The notes under the pieces: generated by a model
The model's database searches: none
Told to the model about the DNA's origin: nothing
Seen by the model: the letters and a program-made list of their open reading frames with translations, nothing else
Part shown: piece after piece, positions 1-11,999 of the stretch
How the letters are laid out: every line of letters starts with the position of its first letter
Position numbering within the stretch: the stretch's first letter is position 1
Source of the DNA: Notamacropus eugenii
Lineage: Eukaryota > Chordata > Mammalia > Diprotodontia > Macropodidae
Reading direction: 5' to 3'
Assembly (NCBI RefSeq): GCF_028372415.1
Contig: NC_092878.1
Location: forward strand, 137,428,250 to 137,492,249
Length of the DNA: 64,000 nt
Program-made: the position numbers and the translations under genes

Positions 1-590
1 TGTCCTTGATTACCTAGTTACAAAAACAGTTGAGCATTTTCAAACATGCCACTTTCAATTACCTTTAACATCCATATAAGATAGTTAGAGTTGGATATAA
101 CTCTTGTTTTACAGGTTTGGAAATTAAATGACAAAGAGGCAAAACAACTTGTCCAAACAAACTAGTAATGCCAAAGTTTGGACTAAAATCTCCTAATCTT
201 CAGTCAAGTCTTTAATCTTCAGTCAATGGCTACATTCCATTTCATCAAATATCCTTGACATATGAGGCCTAAGGCAGTGGGTACAATGGTAAGATTTGCC
301 CTTTCTTGAGGTACAGTCCTATTAGACAAGTTGCATGTCTTTAAAAAGGTTATTTGAACTGATCTTTCAATTGCTTAATACCCAGCTGCACAATTTACAT
401 CTTCTATGTGTTTACAGGTTCTATGTGTTTTTCCCTTCCATTAAATGTTCTTTCTAATATTATAACAATAAGATATTGAATTGAATTACAAATGAAAGAG
501 TCCCTCCTCTAAGGAGCTAAATATAATGCAAAGTAGGAAGTAAAGGAGAAAAAAAAGACCAAAATACTCTGGGAAAATTTGAAGACAACT
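1..590. other. No recognisable feature
   Basis: A + T-rich sequence with no exon-like frame or repeat that I can name. The short open frame at 509-712 on the - strand has no support. Confidence 0.5.
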
Positions 591-960
591 TTTACCTCAG
601 ATGAAAAAAGAAGACATAGAATGAAAATGACAAATGTTGGAGAGGTTAAGTAAGCTATTGCTGGTAAAGTTGAGAACAGGTCCAGTAGTATGGGAAAGAA
701 ATTTGGAAACATATCCCAAAAGCCACTAAACTACATATCCTTTAACCCAACAATACACCTACTAGTTCTATAATGCAAAAAAGTGAAAGGCAAAGGGAAA
801 AGACCTATAAGTATAAAAGCATTTTTTATGGTAACAAAGAAGAAGAGACAAATTCGGGAATAATTTGGAATAAAATGGAATGTTATCACACTATAAGACA
901 TTATGAATGTGATGACTTCAGAGAAACTTTAGAAGACTTGGAAGAATGTAGGCAGAGGAA
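590..960 (+). mobile_element. L1 LINE 3'-end fragment, marsupial type
   Basis: The run from gacaaatgttggagagg, through the ORF2-end wording (caatttggaa-type, ccaacaatac, acctataagtataaaagcatt, ggaataaaatggaatg), to tcagagaaactttagaagac follows the L1 3' end I remember from marsupials. It is heavily mutated. The 773-994 open frame is a chance frame within it. Confidence 0.7.
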
Positions 961-974
961 TGATAGAGGAAGTG

Positions 975-2040
975 AAACTAAGATGGTAGAGTGATAGGAA
1001 GGTGGGAGGTGAAGTTCCCTCCACAAACTCTTCCAAATAGATCTATAAAATGTACCAGCCTGAATCCTGGTGGAGAGATTGAGAAAAAATGAGCCATTTA
1101 TCTAGCCCAGTTCAGCATAGGGAAACATAAGGAATTCCCTAGACGCTGGGGACTGAGTCAAGCCAGGAACATGTTGTGTGGGAGCACGCCAGTACATAGG
1201 GAGTTGTACCCTAGAGTAAGAAGAGGTCGCAAACCCATATTGGGGTACCTCCAAACCAATACTAGAGTTCTGCAATGAGGATAAGTGCAAACCAATAGCT
1301 TTGTTGTTTCCTAACCAGTTTTGGGTCACAGATACAGGGCAGACTGAGAAGAAATGTACAAATGTACAAAGAAATGGCATTCCCAGGCTGCACAGGGTCT
1401 TACTTCTGGCATCAACTCCAGCCTGCAGAGGAATAACTGATGCAAGCATCCAACACCAAAGGGGAGTCTATAGTTCTGCCACTTTGAAACAACAGAGCCT
1501 TCCAGCTGATTGATAGGAGTAGAGACTTGTAGCAATCTTCTTTTGCACCAGGTCAGGAACTTGCAGAGTTCAAACCATAGTTGGAGCCAGCAATCAGGCT
1601 TTGCCCATGATCAGACCACTTTAGAAGCACTGAAAGTTCTCCAGCCTGTCCCTAAGATCTTAGAATAACACTTAGAATCCAAGAAAGCAGCAACAACACC
1701 AGCCCAGAGGATCCCTCTGGAAGTGTGATAGAGCCTAGCCCTAGCATCAGGTCAAAAATTAGGAAGCAAGCTACAAGAATGAGCAAACAGAAGAGAATAC
1801 CAACATAACCATTATACTGGCAGGAACACTGACAACAAAAGTACAGAAGAAGAGAATGATTCCCAAACATCTACAAGCATTGCCTCAGAGAAAAATGCAG
1901 CTTGGGCACAAACTCAACTATAATTTCTGGAATAGATGAAGCAAGAAATTTTTTTTAAGAGTTAATAGAAGAATAAAGTTAAAAAGTGCACAGCAGAGAA
2001 CAAAAGAAAACTTCCAAGAATGCAAAGATAGACAGCTCTG
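975..2040 (+). mobile_element. L1 LINE 5' UTR and start of ORF1, degraded
   Basis: The part begins with the aagatggtagagtgata-type L1 start, directly after the preceding L1 3' piece. From about 1780 the wording (gagcaaacagaagagaatac, gaagaagagaatgat, ctacaagcattgcctcagag) matches the start of a marsupial L1 ORF1. Open frames on both strands between 1100 and 1870 are not conserved proteins. Confidence 0.65.
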
Positions 2041-2240
2041 AACACAATATATAGTATTTATTATGTACACTTTTTTGAAATGGAAATTTATTGCTCTATA
2101 TTTTGAATCCTGTCTTATGTTCTGCTGTGTACATGGCAATGATTCTTTCTTATTTTGTATTTAAGTTTATAATATGCTTCTTTTTCTTCTCTTATTGTGC
2201 ATTTAAATTTTGAAAATAAAATAAGAAAAAAAGAAAAAGT
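2041..2240 (+). mobile_element. Short retroposon-like insertion in the L1
   Basis: About 200 T-rich bases with a different composition interrupt the A-rich ORF1 region. They end in an AATAAAATAA-like signal and an A-rich tail (2212-2240). This looks like a short 5'-truncated retroposed piece, family unknown. Confidence 0.35.
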
Positions 2241-2379
2241 TTAAAAGTTTTAATCAATAGAATGAGAACTCTTGAGGGGAAAATATGAAAATAAACAAGA
2301 GCTATGGATGAAAGTTTGACACAAGAGGTATAAAACCTTGCCCATCCATAAGCTCCCTGGAAATTAGAATGGACTGAGG

Positions 2380-3369
2380 AGAAGCCAATGACTCCATGAG
2401 GCAACCAGAAGTATTTTTAAAAAGTCAAAAGGCTAAAAAAAAAAATAGAAGAAAATGTTTTCTCATAACAAAAACAACTGACCAGAAAAATAAATCAAGA
2501 AAAAAATTAAGAATCATTTAATTATGTGGAAGTCATGACCAAAAAAAGGAACTTAGATATCATATTTCAATAAATCTTAAAAGAAAATTGTTCAGATCTC
2601 TTAGCTCTTAGAAACAAGGGGAAAGCAGAAATAAAAAAAATCTGCCAGTCACTCCCTGAACAAAATTCAAAATTTAAAATCCCAGGAATATCTCATTCAA
2701 AATTCAGAACTTTTAGGTCAAAAGAAAAAAAATATTGCAAGAAGCCAGATAGAAAGGAATTCAAATATCAAGTTTACACCTGATATGTGTAGAATATGAT
2801 TCCAGAAGACAAAGGATATGTATGGGCTTACAGACAACCATAACTTACCCAGCCCAACTGAAAATAGTGCTCCAGGGAGGAAAAAGGATCTTTAATAAAA
2901 CAGAGGATTTACAAACATTTCTGATGAAAAGACCAGAGCTGTAGAGAAATTTTAAATTCAAACATGGAAGTGAAAAAAAGTGTGGAAAGATAAAGTTGAA
3001 TGAACAATGACAAAAAACTTAACAAGGATAAACGGCTTACATCAAATATGGGGAGATGGTACATGAACCTTCAGAACGCCATCATTATTGGATTCATAAA
3101 GGGAGTTCAATTAAACAAAGCCTGGGAGTGGTTCTGTTGTCTTTGGTAATCTTAAGAAATGGAAAAGAACAATACGCTGAGGGGAAGAAAAGAAAGAAAG
3201 GGTTGAGGAAAATCATCTCACATAATCAGGATGTACAAGTAAACATCTAGACTAGGAGTAGAGGGTGGGGAAAGTGGGTGATGCTTGAATCTCACTCTGA
3301 TCTAAATTAGTCAAAAGAAGGAAGAATACACACACATACACACATGCACATACACACACACGCACATAC

Positions 3370-3434
<65 letters not shown>

Positions 3435-3440
3435 CAGAAA
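2380..3440 (+). mobile_element. L1 ORF1 core, inter-ORF region and (GA)n
   Basis: The stretch from ctgaccagaaaaataaatc to gaccagagctgtagagaaa follows the ORF1 nucleic-acid-binding domain of marsupial L1 (the LRIIGLPE-type segment, then PRNI-type and ITYPAKL-type segments, all decayed). 3300-3432 turns into CA- then GA-rich simple sequence; (GA)n runs from about 3371 to 3432. Confidence 0.65.
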
Positions 3441-4065
3441 TACCTTTCATTCAACAGAGAAATAGAAAGGAAAAGGGAGAAGAAGGGTGAGAGATTGAAG
3501 AAAAGATAATTTAAGTGGGAGATTAGTCCTAAGCAAAATAAATCCTAAAGATGTATAGATATTTATAATTCTGTTTGAGATAGCAAAGAATAGGAATGAG
3601 AGGGGGTGCCCATAAATTGGGTAATGAATGAACAAGTTACAGTATATCAATATGATGGAATACTATCATGCTGAGCTCTTAACAGCGTAATGACTAATGA
3701 TGAAATATGTTACATATGTCCTGACAGAGAGATGAAGGGACTCAGAATGCCAAATGAGGTTTTTTATTTATGTGACCAGTGTGGAAATTTGTTTTGATTG
3801 ACTGTAATGGTTTTTTCTTGTAGGAGTAGATAGAGTGAGGGAGTGAGAAAGCAGGTCTTGACTGATGAAGACAAAATGTTTTCTTACAAAGGAAAGTGAT
3901 GGGAAAAGAATGGATGCAGAGCAAAAAGGAATAATCAGAAAAGCAATTTACATGATGATCATCATAATGTGAAGGAAAATAACTATGAAATATATTATAA
4001 CTTTGATCAATGTAATGACTAGTCATGACTCCAGAAAACTGATGAAAGAAAAGACAAGAAAGAGA
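3440..4065 (+). mobile_element. Jumbled L1 3'-end pieces
   Basis: Segments near 3530-3680 (gtatagatatttataattc, gcccataaattgggtaatgaa, atggaatactatcatgct), 3720-3800 and 3955-4040 each match parts of L1 3' ends, but out of their normal order. This suggests more than one insertion or rearrangement. Confidence 0.55.
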
Positions 4066-4069
4066 AACC

Positions 4070-6430
4070 TACAACAAAGTTATTAATGATATAGATTGAA
4101 AATTCTAATTAAAATCTTGCCCAGCAGACTACAGCCATTCATCTATAAAATCATTCATTATGACCAAGTTGCGTCTATATCAAGGATCCAAAGATGATTC
4201 AACATTAGGGAAATTGACAACATAATCATATTAAAAATACAAACACAAAAACCTATATGATTACTTTAAAAGATGTAGAAAAAATACTTTGACAAAGTAC
4301 AATACTTATTTATGATAAAAAGTCCTAAAAAGAATAATCCTAGAAAGACCTTTTAAAATATAATAAATGTATTTAAAACCAAAAATGAACATCAAATGCA
4401 AAGGAGATACCCTAGAAGTTTTCCAGGAATAAAGCAAGGATGTCCAGGTTCCCTGCCATTATTTTATATAGATCTAGAAATGCTAGCAATAGCAACAAGA
4501 CAAGAAAGAAACTAAAGGTGTAGAGATAGACAAAAAGTTCAAACAATATTTGCTGATGACATGACAATTTACTTATAAATGCTAAAGAATCAGCAAAAAT
4601 ATTAATTAAAACTATAGTTTCAGCAATGTTGCAAGCTACAAAATTAACCTAGAAAAATCAACAAAATTGATATATAATAACAACAAACCCAAGAGGTAAT
4701 ATTAAAAAGGGAAATCTACTAAAATAGTTGTAGAAGTTAAATCAAAAGTGCTTCTTTAAAACTCATGAGCAATGTAAAGATGAATAATTGGTGTTCGTGG
4801 CTGGTCTGTGTCAAAATAAATATTAGTTCAAGTTAATTTACAGTTTTAATGCCATGAAAATTAAATTATGAAAGGAATACTTTGTAGAACTCAATAAGAA
4901 AATCATTTGGGGGAATAAAACATTTAGAATATTAAGAGAAATAATGAAAAAAGGTAATATTGAAATACTTCCAGACTTCAAACTATATCATAAAGCCACA
5001 GTAATCTAAGCCATTTGGTGTTGGCTAAAAAAGAGAAGGGAATAAACTAGACAAGTAAGAATCAAAAACAATGGAACTTCAGAATTCAGTGTTATATAAA
5101 CCTGAGAACAAAACAGTACTTAGGAAAGAAATTCTCATTTAGTAATAACTGCTGGAAAACAGGAAAACAATAAAGCAAAATGAAGTTTTGACCACTATCT
5201 TACACCATGTTCCACAAGTAAATTCAAAATTACACAGCCTGAATATTAAAGAATACACCATAAAAAAATTAGGGAAATGGGTCATATGCCTCTCACAGTT
5301 ATGGCTAGGGGATATATTCTTAATAAATCAAAGGATAGAGGCATTTACAAAAGCTAAAATAGATCATTTCGATCGCGTGAAGTTGAAATGCTCCTCCACA
5401 GACAAAACTAGCGTATCTAGGATAAGAAGAGAGGCAAAAAACTGAGAAAATATCTTTGTATCAAATTTCTCAGATAAAGATATGGTATCAAAGATATATA
5501 GACAACTAACAGGAAAAGCCATCCCTCAAAAGAGAAATGGTCAGTTCTCAAAAGAAGGATTATAAACTGTTGACAACCATATGAAAGAATACTCTAAATC
5601 ATTAATAGTAAAATAAATGGAGATCAAAATGACCTTGAGGTTTTACCTCATACCCAGGACATTTGGCAAAGATGGGAGTAGTAAATATTGGAGAGATTAT
5701 GAAAAGATAAATTCAGTAATGAAATGTTCATAAAGCTGTAAATTAACCATTCTGGAAAGCAATTTGGAATTTTGCAAATAAAGTGAGTAAACATCCATAC
5801 CCTTTGACCAAGAGACTGATTAAAGGATAATCCCTATATACGTCAAAATATTTATAGTAGCACTCTTTGTAGTAGCAAAGAACTGAAAATAAAGGAGATG
5901 TATCAATTGGGAAATGAATAAACAAATTATGATATGTGAATATAACAAAATATTATTGTGTTATAAGAAATGACAAATATGATGAATATAGAAAAGCACA
6001 GAAAGACATGAACTGATACAAAGTGAAGCAAGTAGAACTGAAAAAATAATACACAGTGATTACAACAATGGAAACAGAAAGAATTATGAAATAATTGAAA
6101 ATGAATACTACAAAATTAAAAAGAACAAGACTGGCCCGAAAAAAGAAATATGAGAAGATATCTCCCCTTATTCCTCAGCAGAGGTGGCAGGTTCCACAAG
6201 TGTGGAATAGTTAATAGATTTTTTCAACCTTTATTTTGATTGAGTTAACTGAATTTTTGAATATCTAAATTGTGTTTGTTGATTTCCCCCCCTCTTCATC
6301 CTCTTTTTCTTTAAAAGAGTGATGTATGTGTATATATGTACATTATACATATAATGTACATATATATATTTGGGGAGGGGAATCTAGATGATATAAAAAT
6401 ATATGTCAATAAAATTTATTGTGAAAAAAA
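4070..6430 (+). mobile_element. L1 LINE ORF2 (reverse transcriptase onward) to 3' end
   Basis: The reverse transcriptase region shows the catalytic box FADDMTIYL at 4549-4575 and the upstream GIKQGCP-like segment near 4430. The C-terminal ORF2 region (4980-5650) and the standard 3' end (5660-6200) follow, with a 3' UTR ending near an AATAAA at about 6410. Many stops show an old, inactive copy, although order and orientation are preserved over 2.3 kb. Confidence 0.75.
6331..6366. repeat. Perfect 16-base inverted repeat in TA-rich DNA
   Basis: Arms 6331-6346 and 6351-6366 are exact reverse complements around the 4-base loop acat. It lies in the L1 3' UTR and probably grew from TA/TG simple sequence. 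Confidence 0.8.
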
Positions 6431-7570
6431 GCATAGGCAGGATTTGGCAATTGATTGGCAGGATAGTGAGGGATGGGGAGAAGTCAAGGTCGAAATTAGG
6501 ATTATGAATATACTCCACTAAGAGGCTGGTGCTTCCCTCTGCAGAAATGTGACTGCTTAGAATTGAAGGAGATTTTAAAACGAAAGTCTTATTTATTTAT
6601 TACCTATGGTTTCATTGGTGTAGAGAGAAATAAAGGAAAATAACAAAAAATACTCATCAAGGATGCTCGGCATTTATGTAAATTATTCCCATGAAATGTT
6701 GGTAGAGAAGGAAAAGTAGGTCTGCAGTTTGGTTATAAGTTAATATTCTTTCAACCACATTATTTTAGTTTAAAACAAAGTTTGAGGTTGATAATGAAAT
6801 GCATTTCCCACCCTCCCTAATAAAGAGATGGGTATGTGTGAACAGTGAGAGACCATACAGTAGAACAAGAGTCTGTATGTATAATGTTGTAAATGCCATT
6901 CAATGTGGTCACTATGCTTTGAACTTTGCTTTAATGGCTTCTGCTATTTTTACAAAGAAGTTTCAAGAAAGAGAATTAGCTAAGAGGAAATTACTACGGT
7001 ATAAGACCAAAAAGTAACAGTAAAATGTTTTCAAAAGGAAAAGAAAATGAACCCTGAAATATTTTTCCCCTAGTGGCTACTAATTCTTCCCTTTAGATAC
7101 CATAGAATTGATCCCTCAGTGCTCTTGAAATTGAGTTGCCTCCAGCACAGACTTCCTCTCTTCATCCCACGCTTGGGTTGGTTTTTTTTTCCCCTCCTAT
7201 TTCTGCTTCCTCCTATAACATGGAAGGGCCTATGATTTCAGAATTCTAAAGTAGCAGCTCCACCGTCATTAAAAAGTTTGGTATAAAAATCTTTATAGGT
7301 CTTTTTTGGTTTTTTTATCTGTTTAGTTCTATTTTTTTAAAATGAGTAGTACCCCAGGGGAACTACTCCACCTTATATACATACATACATATATATACAT
7401 ATATGGTTCAAGGTACTCTGTGGGCCCACATTCTTGAAATCATGCAACCTTATGAGCCCCCATTGATGTTTTTACCTTCAATTCTCAGTCAGGGGACACA
7501 ATTATTTCAATATAAAGGCATTTTGTGAAATGGCAAAATAAGCAGCATAGAAATAAGCCCCATAAAGAGA
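6430..7570. other. Intergenic, no gene seen
   Basis: No exon-like sequence. It contains a small ATAC/ATAT simple repeat at 7376-7405. The 72-residue open frame at 6799-7017 has no recognisable family and no splice or promoter context. Confidence 0.5.
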
Positions 7571-7571
7571 T

Positions 7572-7690
7572 AGATAAACATTTATTTAGCACTTACTATG
7601 TGCTGGAAACTGAACTTAGTGATGGGGCTACAAATATAAGAAAAAACACAGCCTCTACCCTCGAGAAGCTTATATTCTAACGGAATAAAG
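7572..7690 (+). mobile_element. L2 LINE 3'-end fragment
   Basis: It contains the L2 hallmark acatttatttagcacttac-tatgtg, then gcttatattctaac. The sequence is diverged from consensus, as expected for an element of early-mammalian age. Confidence 0.65.
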
Positions 7691-7699
7691 ACTGCTCAT

Positions 7700-8470
7700 A
7701 TAATGGAGATGGACTCTGGTAGAGGGGAAGGATACCCTTACAGGATCAGGGTTTGGTCAGGAATGGAGTTGGGAGAAAAGTGAGCATAGAGGACTTGAAC
7801 ACTTACTGAAGGGATTGTCCTTAACAGCAAATCACCAATTAGAGGAGGGGCCTGCAAAGGAAGAGGCCTCCCCAGGGTGAGGAGGTTGCTAGTACTGGAG
7901 TGGACAAGTTTGAGTCAGGACCTGAGCTGAGAGAGAAAGAAAATTAGCATGAATATAGGATTCACTCCACCAAAAAGTACATATGTCATCAGAGGAAAAA
8001 TCCATATCCATCTATGTTACAAGTTTTATTTACTCTATACAAGGAAGCCTGTTCAAAGCTTGTTTGAGGACATCAAGTCTTTGTTGGTGGAGATACATTG
8101 TAGCCTCTTTTAGTATCTTGTGGTGATTGACTTAATTTATGTTTGTTAAAACTTCCTTAGGAAATGGTCATAGTCTGTGCCAATGTCTGTTCTTTTATTT
8201 CTCACTAGAGAGCGGGCCAATGATTCCAGTCATTTTAAACATGCACAGAAAGCTCTCTTCTTGTGGAAGAAATTGGGGGAACCTGGTTCTGTAAAGGTAT
8301 AATAGCAAGTAATGCAATAGTCCTACTCCCCAATTCAGAGAGTGTACCAGTATCCTGGTTACCACATGAAGAAGAGCCTTTAGACTGGTTGCTAAGGTAG
8401 AACAGCAAATACTTATGAAAGATCCTAACGAAAGGATTTGCCCCTCTTTCCTTGCTGTATACCTTTGGCT
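7700..8470. other. Intergenic, no feature recognised
   Basis: Unique-looking sequence without gene or repeat signature that I can name. Confidence 0.4.
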
Positions 8471-8472
8471 GT

Positions 8473-8650
8473 TTATCCTTCGTTCTTGAAGAGGACCATG
8501 ACATCAGGAATATGATGCCATGACTTGCAAGTGAATTGGATTTAAGTGAGGGAGGGCTGTGCAGGGTCACCAGCCTTACTTTGACCTCCAGAGCCATCTG
8601 GGTCCAGTGGACAGATACTCATCAGGACAACTGGAGATGGCCCCAGTATG
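8473..8650 (-). mobile_element. Composite marsupial SINE body (WSINE/WALLSI-like)
   Basis: The hallmark runs from ttgaagaggaccatgacatc through gcaagtgaattggatttaag to ctggagatggccccag. It is the reverse complement of the body of the complete SINE at 40427-40754, so it is placed on the - strand. Family name is from memory. Confidence 0.75.
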
Positions 8651-10065
8651 CTTTTGGGTATGGAGGCAAAGAATGTTGTAAGACTTTGGAGTGTAAATAA
8701 GGCCTCCTGCCTTTATCTCCTCAGCCCAGCCTTCAAGATGAGGTTCATGAATACTGGTATCTCTGTTTTGCATATTTTCATTCCTGTTTTTCAGTATAAG
8801 AGTATCAGAAGGGGCTATGATCATATAGTCTTTGATAGATCATCAGAGTGACCTGTCAGACACAAGGAAGTTAGAAGCCATCCCTGATTTTCAGGACAGC
8901 CAAGCCTAACAGGGAACAAAGTCATGAGCATCCTCCTTGACTTCTATAGAAGAGGATTAAAGGCAGCCAAGAAGGACTCATAGTGAATCAAACATCAGCT
9001 ATGTTATAGTTGGTGGGGTGAATGCTTTGTAGAAAATGCTTTCATATCTGAGTCAACTCTCCTCAGGAGCAGAAGTAGTATAGGAATAAAGTATGGCCCC
9101 AGGTGTTGGGGAGAATTATTTGTGTGTCTATCCTTCCTATATCTTTTCAGCAAGTATCCCTTTGTAACAGCTAATTGATGTTAATTGGTTAAATAATATT
9201 GAAGAACTAATCACTGGTAATTAATATTGGGGAAGGTACCTGAGAATGGGGGCTTGAGTTAATGTCATTAAAGAAGAATTACCCCAGTCCCTCAGTAGCA
9301 CCCCTAGAATTCCGAAGGAGAAGATGTAGCTTAGCTCAGGGACCTGATTCATCAGTGAGAGTAGGAGTTAGAGTAAGGCTCCCCAGAGCTAATAAGAACT
9401 CCAAATCCCTATTCCATTTTCAGGGGTCAACAAGTGGTTTAAAAGATGTTCTGGAATGAACAATCTGCTGAATTCCAGTGACAGTCTTCTATGCTGTTTT
9501 CTTTCTTAGAGATTAGTGAAAAGGAGTAAGGGCAGTTTCTGTCCTCAAAAGCATCAATTGTATTCTGCCCTATAGGATGAGCAAGTAGCATCATCTACTA
9601 TACGCAGCACTTTGTCACCATCTAGTGGAGGAAAAGGTAGACTAAACAGTCCACCAAAATGAGAATCCTCTAGGCTAAGAAAAAAGCAATTCTACTACTC
9701 CCTCTCAGTGGTTAGACAAGGGAATAGGGTTGACAATGTGTTTTCCAAATAATTTGCTGTCCATTTGTTAACCCTTATGTTACAGACTCCCCAAGGAATA
9801 GTTCAGGTTCACTTTGATGGATGTCTCACTTCTCCTGACTCTCAGAAAATCTAGGAAAATCACTACCTGACAGATACCCCTTGTAAGAATACAATGTGTG
9901 GTTTTTTGCTTTGCTTTTTTTATCTCCTTCCCTTTTTGATTCAGTACATTGTTCCTCTGGTTAGTTTTGCTTGTGCTACTTGGATTTTCCTCTACTCCCA
10001 AGGGCTGTCCCCTCTCCCTCAATTCCAATTTGCCTTCTCTATCCCAAATTGTTCATGTCCCTCGC
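8650..10065. other. Intergenic, no gene seen
   Basis: No coding exon or clear repeat. Short open frames (8648-8851, 9262-9459, 9780-10028) lack homology signs. Confidence 0.45.
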
Positions 10066-10069
10066 ACTT

Positions 10070-10150
10070 AGTTTCCTCATCTGTTAAATGAGAAGACTAG
10101 ATTAGATGGCCTCTGAGTTTCCTTTAAGCTCTGGGTCTATCTAGAATCCT
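10070..10150 (+). mobile_element. MIR/CORE-SINE 3' part
   Basis: Contains cttagtttcctcatctgtta and ctagattagatggcctctga, the typical 3' half of mammalian CORE-SINEs. Confidence 0.6.
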
Positions 10151-10649
10151 CTATGGTCTTTATCAATTTGAAGGTGGTCATTATCTCAATGGAGCAAGCT
10201 ATGGAAGTTGGTTTATGGTAAACCTCTACACAGAAACCCACGAAATACTCTCAAAACAACTAAGTTCCATCATTTTTTAAAAGGTGACTGTTACCTTTAT
10301 AGATACCAGTGCAAACATCTTGGCTCAGATTTTTCTTTGTAGAAAATTAATTGTACACAGGTACAAATGGCCGTTATTAAGAATCTCCTTCATGGGCAGG
10401 AATGGGGGGCAGGAATGGGGGGAGAGGGGAACTTCAGAAGAAAGCACAGATGATATAGTTTTGAAAGTCATGTGTGGAATTTATTATATATTTTAAAAAA
10501 TAAAACAAGTAGTATGAAATAGAATCATATATAATCTTGTTTCATTCTGTTGAGTACATGGAAATGCCGTTTTGATGTTTAAATTCAAAATATAAAGTAA
10601 AATTTAAAAATATAGAGTGGGGGAGCAGAGGAGTAATTCAGGAGTCAGG

Positions 10650-10905
10650 GGAGGGGAGAGAACAAATATTTACTGAATGCCTACTATGTTCCAGGAACTA
10701 TGCTAAGAGATCTGGGATCCCTAGTTCATACTACACTCCTCTAGCACTATGTGATCTTGGGGAAGTGATTCACTAATATGAGCCTCAGTTTCCTTATCTT
10801 TAGAACAGGTATAAGAATACCTCCCCTATTCTACTTTATTGAGTGAGCTGTTAGGAATTTCAAATAACATGATCTATGTGAAAATTCTTTGTACAGCATG
10901 AACAG
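10650..10905 (+). mobile_element. L2 fragment followed by MIR-type SINE
   Basis: 10655-10700 reads as an L2 end (tttactgaatgcctactatg, ccaggaactatgctaag). 10720-10900 reads as a MIR-type SINE with tgatcttggggaagtgattc and gagcctcagtttccttatc. Confidence 0.6.
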
Positions 10906-11195
10906 CCTAGGGAAAGATAAGGTGTGATTATTACCCGCAAGGACATGAAATGGGATAGGTTAAAATCATGAGAGGTAGTATGGCATAGTAGTCACATAAT
11001 AGATAGGAATTTGTGGTTTCCAATCTGTGATAGATAAATACTAAGTACTAAATGACCCTGAGCAAATCACTTCAGCTTTGAATGTCTTTAAGCAAGGTTT
11101 CAAGACTGTACTTCTCTGCCTTGGTGAAGGCAGGTCCCTAACAGATGAAAGCATAGGACCCGACCTATAGAAGCATACTTTCTCAGTGGTGGAAT

Positions 11196-11237
11196 TTCTT
11201 TTCTCTTCTTTCCTCTTCTTTTCTTTTCTTTCCTTTC

Positions 11238-11258
<21 letters not shown>
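11196..11258. repeat. Pyrimidine-rich TTTCC/TTTTC tract
   Basis: A run of ttctttcctcttctttt-type units directly before the poly(T) of the reversed SINE; it probably expanded from that SINE's A-rich tail. Confidence 0.75.
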
Positions 11259-11275
<17 letters not shown>

Positions 11276-11405
11276 TTGTTGAGGCAATTGGGGTTAAATG
11301 CCTTGCCCAGGGTCACACAGGTAGTAAGTAGCTGATGCTGGATTTGAACTCAGGTCCTCCTAACTCCAGAGCCAGTACTCTATCTACTCAGCCACCTTGC
11401 TGAAA
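11259..11405 (-). mobile_element. tRNA-derived SINE, reversed, with poly(A) tail
   Basis: Poly(T) at about 11261-11277 is the tail. The body carries gttgaggcaattggggttaa, ccagggtcacacaggtagta and ggatttgaactcaggtcctc, ending in the reversed tRNA-like head (ctcagccaccttgct). Confidence 0.8.
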
Positions 11406-11744
11406 TGATGGGTTTTCTTGAAATAACATTTTACCTGCAAGTATTTTCCCTTCTATCGGTGATTTTTGGAAGGATTTGTTTTTACAGATTATATGGGAAA
11501 GTTTTTTTTTAGTAATTTCCTAGTACATTATTTATAAAGCAGATCAATTTAGAAACTACTTAAAAAACAAACTTTTCATTTTAATTTATTAAAATACTAT
11601 AACATTCTCTCTTTAAAATGAGAAATATGTTCCTTTATATCTTTTATATCTTTATAATATGTTCCTTTATATCTTTTCTCTTTCCTTTTTTTGTCATCAT
11701 CTGAAAATTATATTCATTGTTGTAAAAGTAAAACTATATGATGT

Positions 11745-11985
11745 TATTTAAAGGACAAAATGCTGGACTCAGAGTCAGGAAGCCACGTCTGCTGCTTTCT
11801 TAATTGTGCCACTATGGGTATGTCATTAACCTCTCTGAACATGTTTCCTCATCTGTGAAATGGGGATAATAATACCTGTAGAATCTACATCCAGGGCTGT
11901 TTAGAGGATATGTTGAGACAATACATATAAGGTGATTTGCAAACCTTAAAGTCCTAACTAAATGTCAGCTGTGATTATTTAGAAT
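11745..11985 (+). mobile_element. CORE-SINE (MIR/MON1-type), near full length
   Basis: Hallmarks in order: ctggactcagagtcaggaag, catctgtgaaatggggataa, cagggctgtttagaggatat, tgatttgcaaaccttaaagt. Confidence 0.75.
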
Positions 11986-11999
11986 AGATTTTTGCAAAG

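Noticed and set aside
11259-11405. tRNA gene from tRNA-like promoter boxes
   Set aside because: Boxes belong to a tRNA-derived SINE with a poly(A) tail; no complete cloverleaf is visible. The same holds for the other tRNA-head SINEs in the window.
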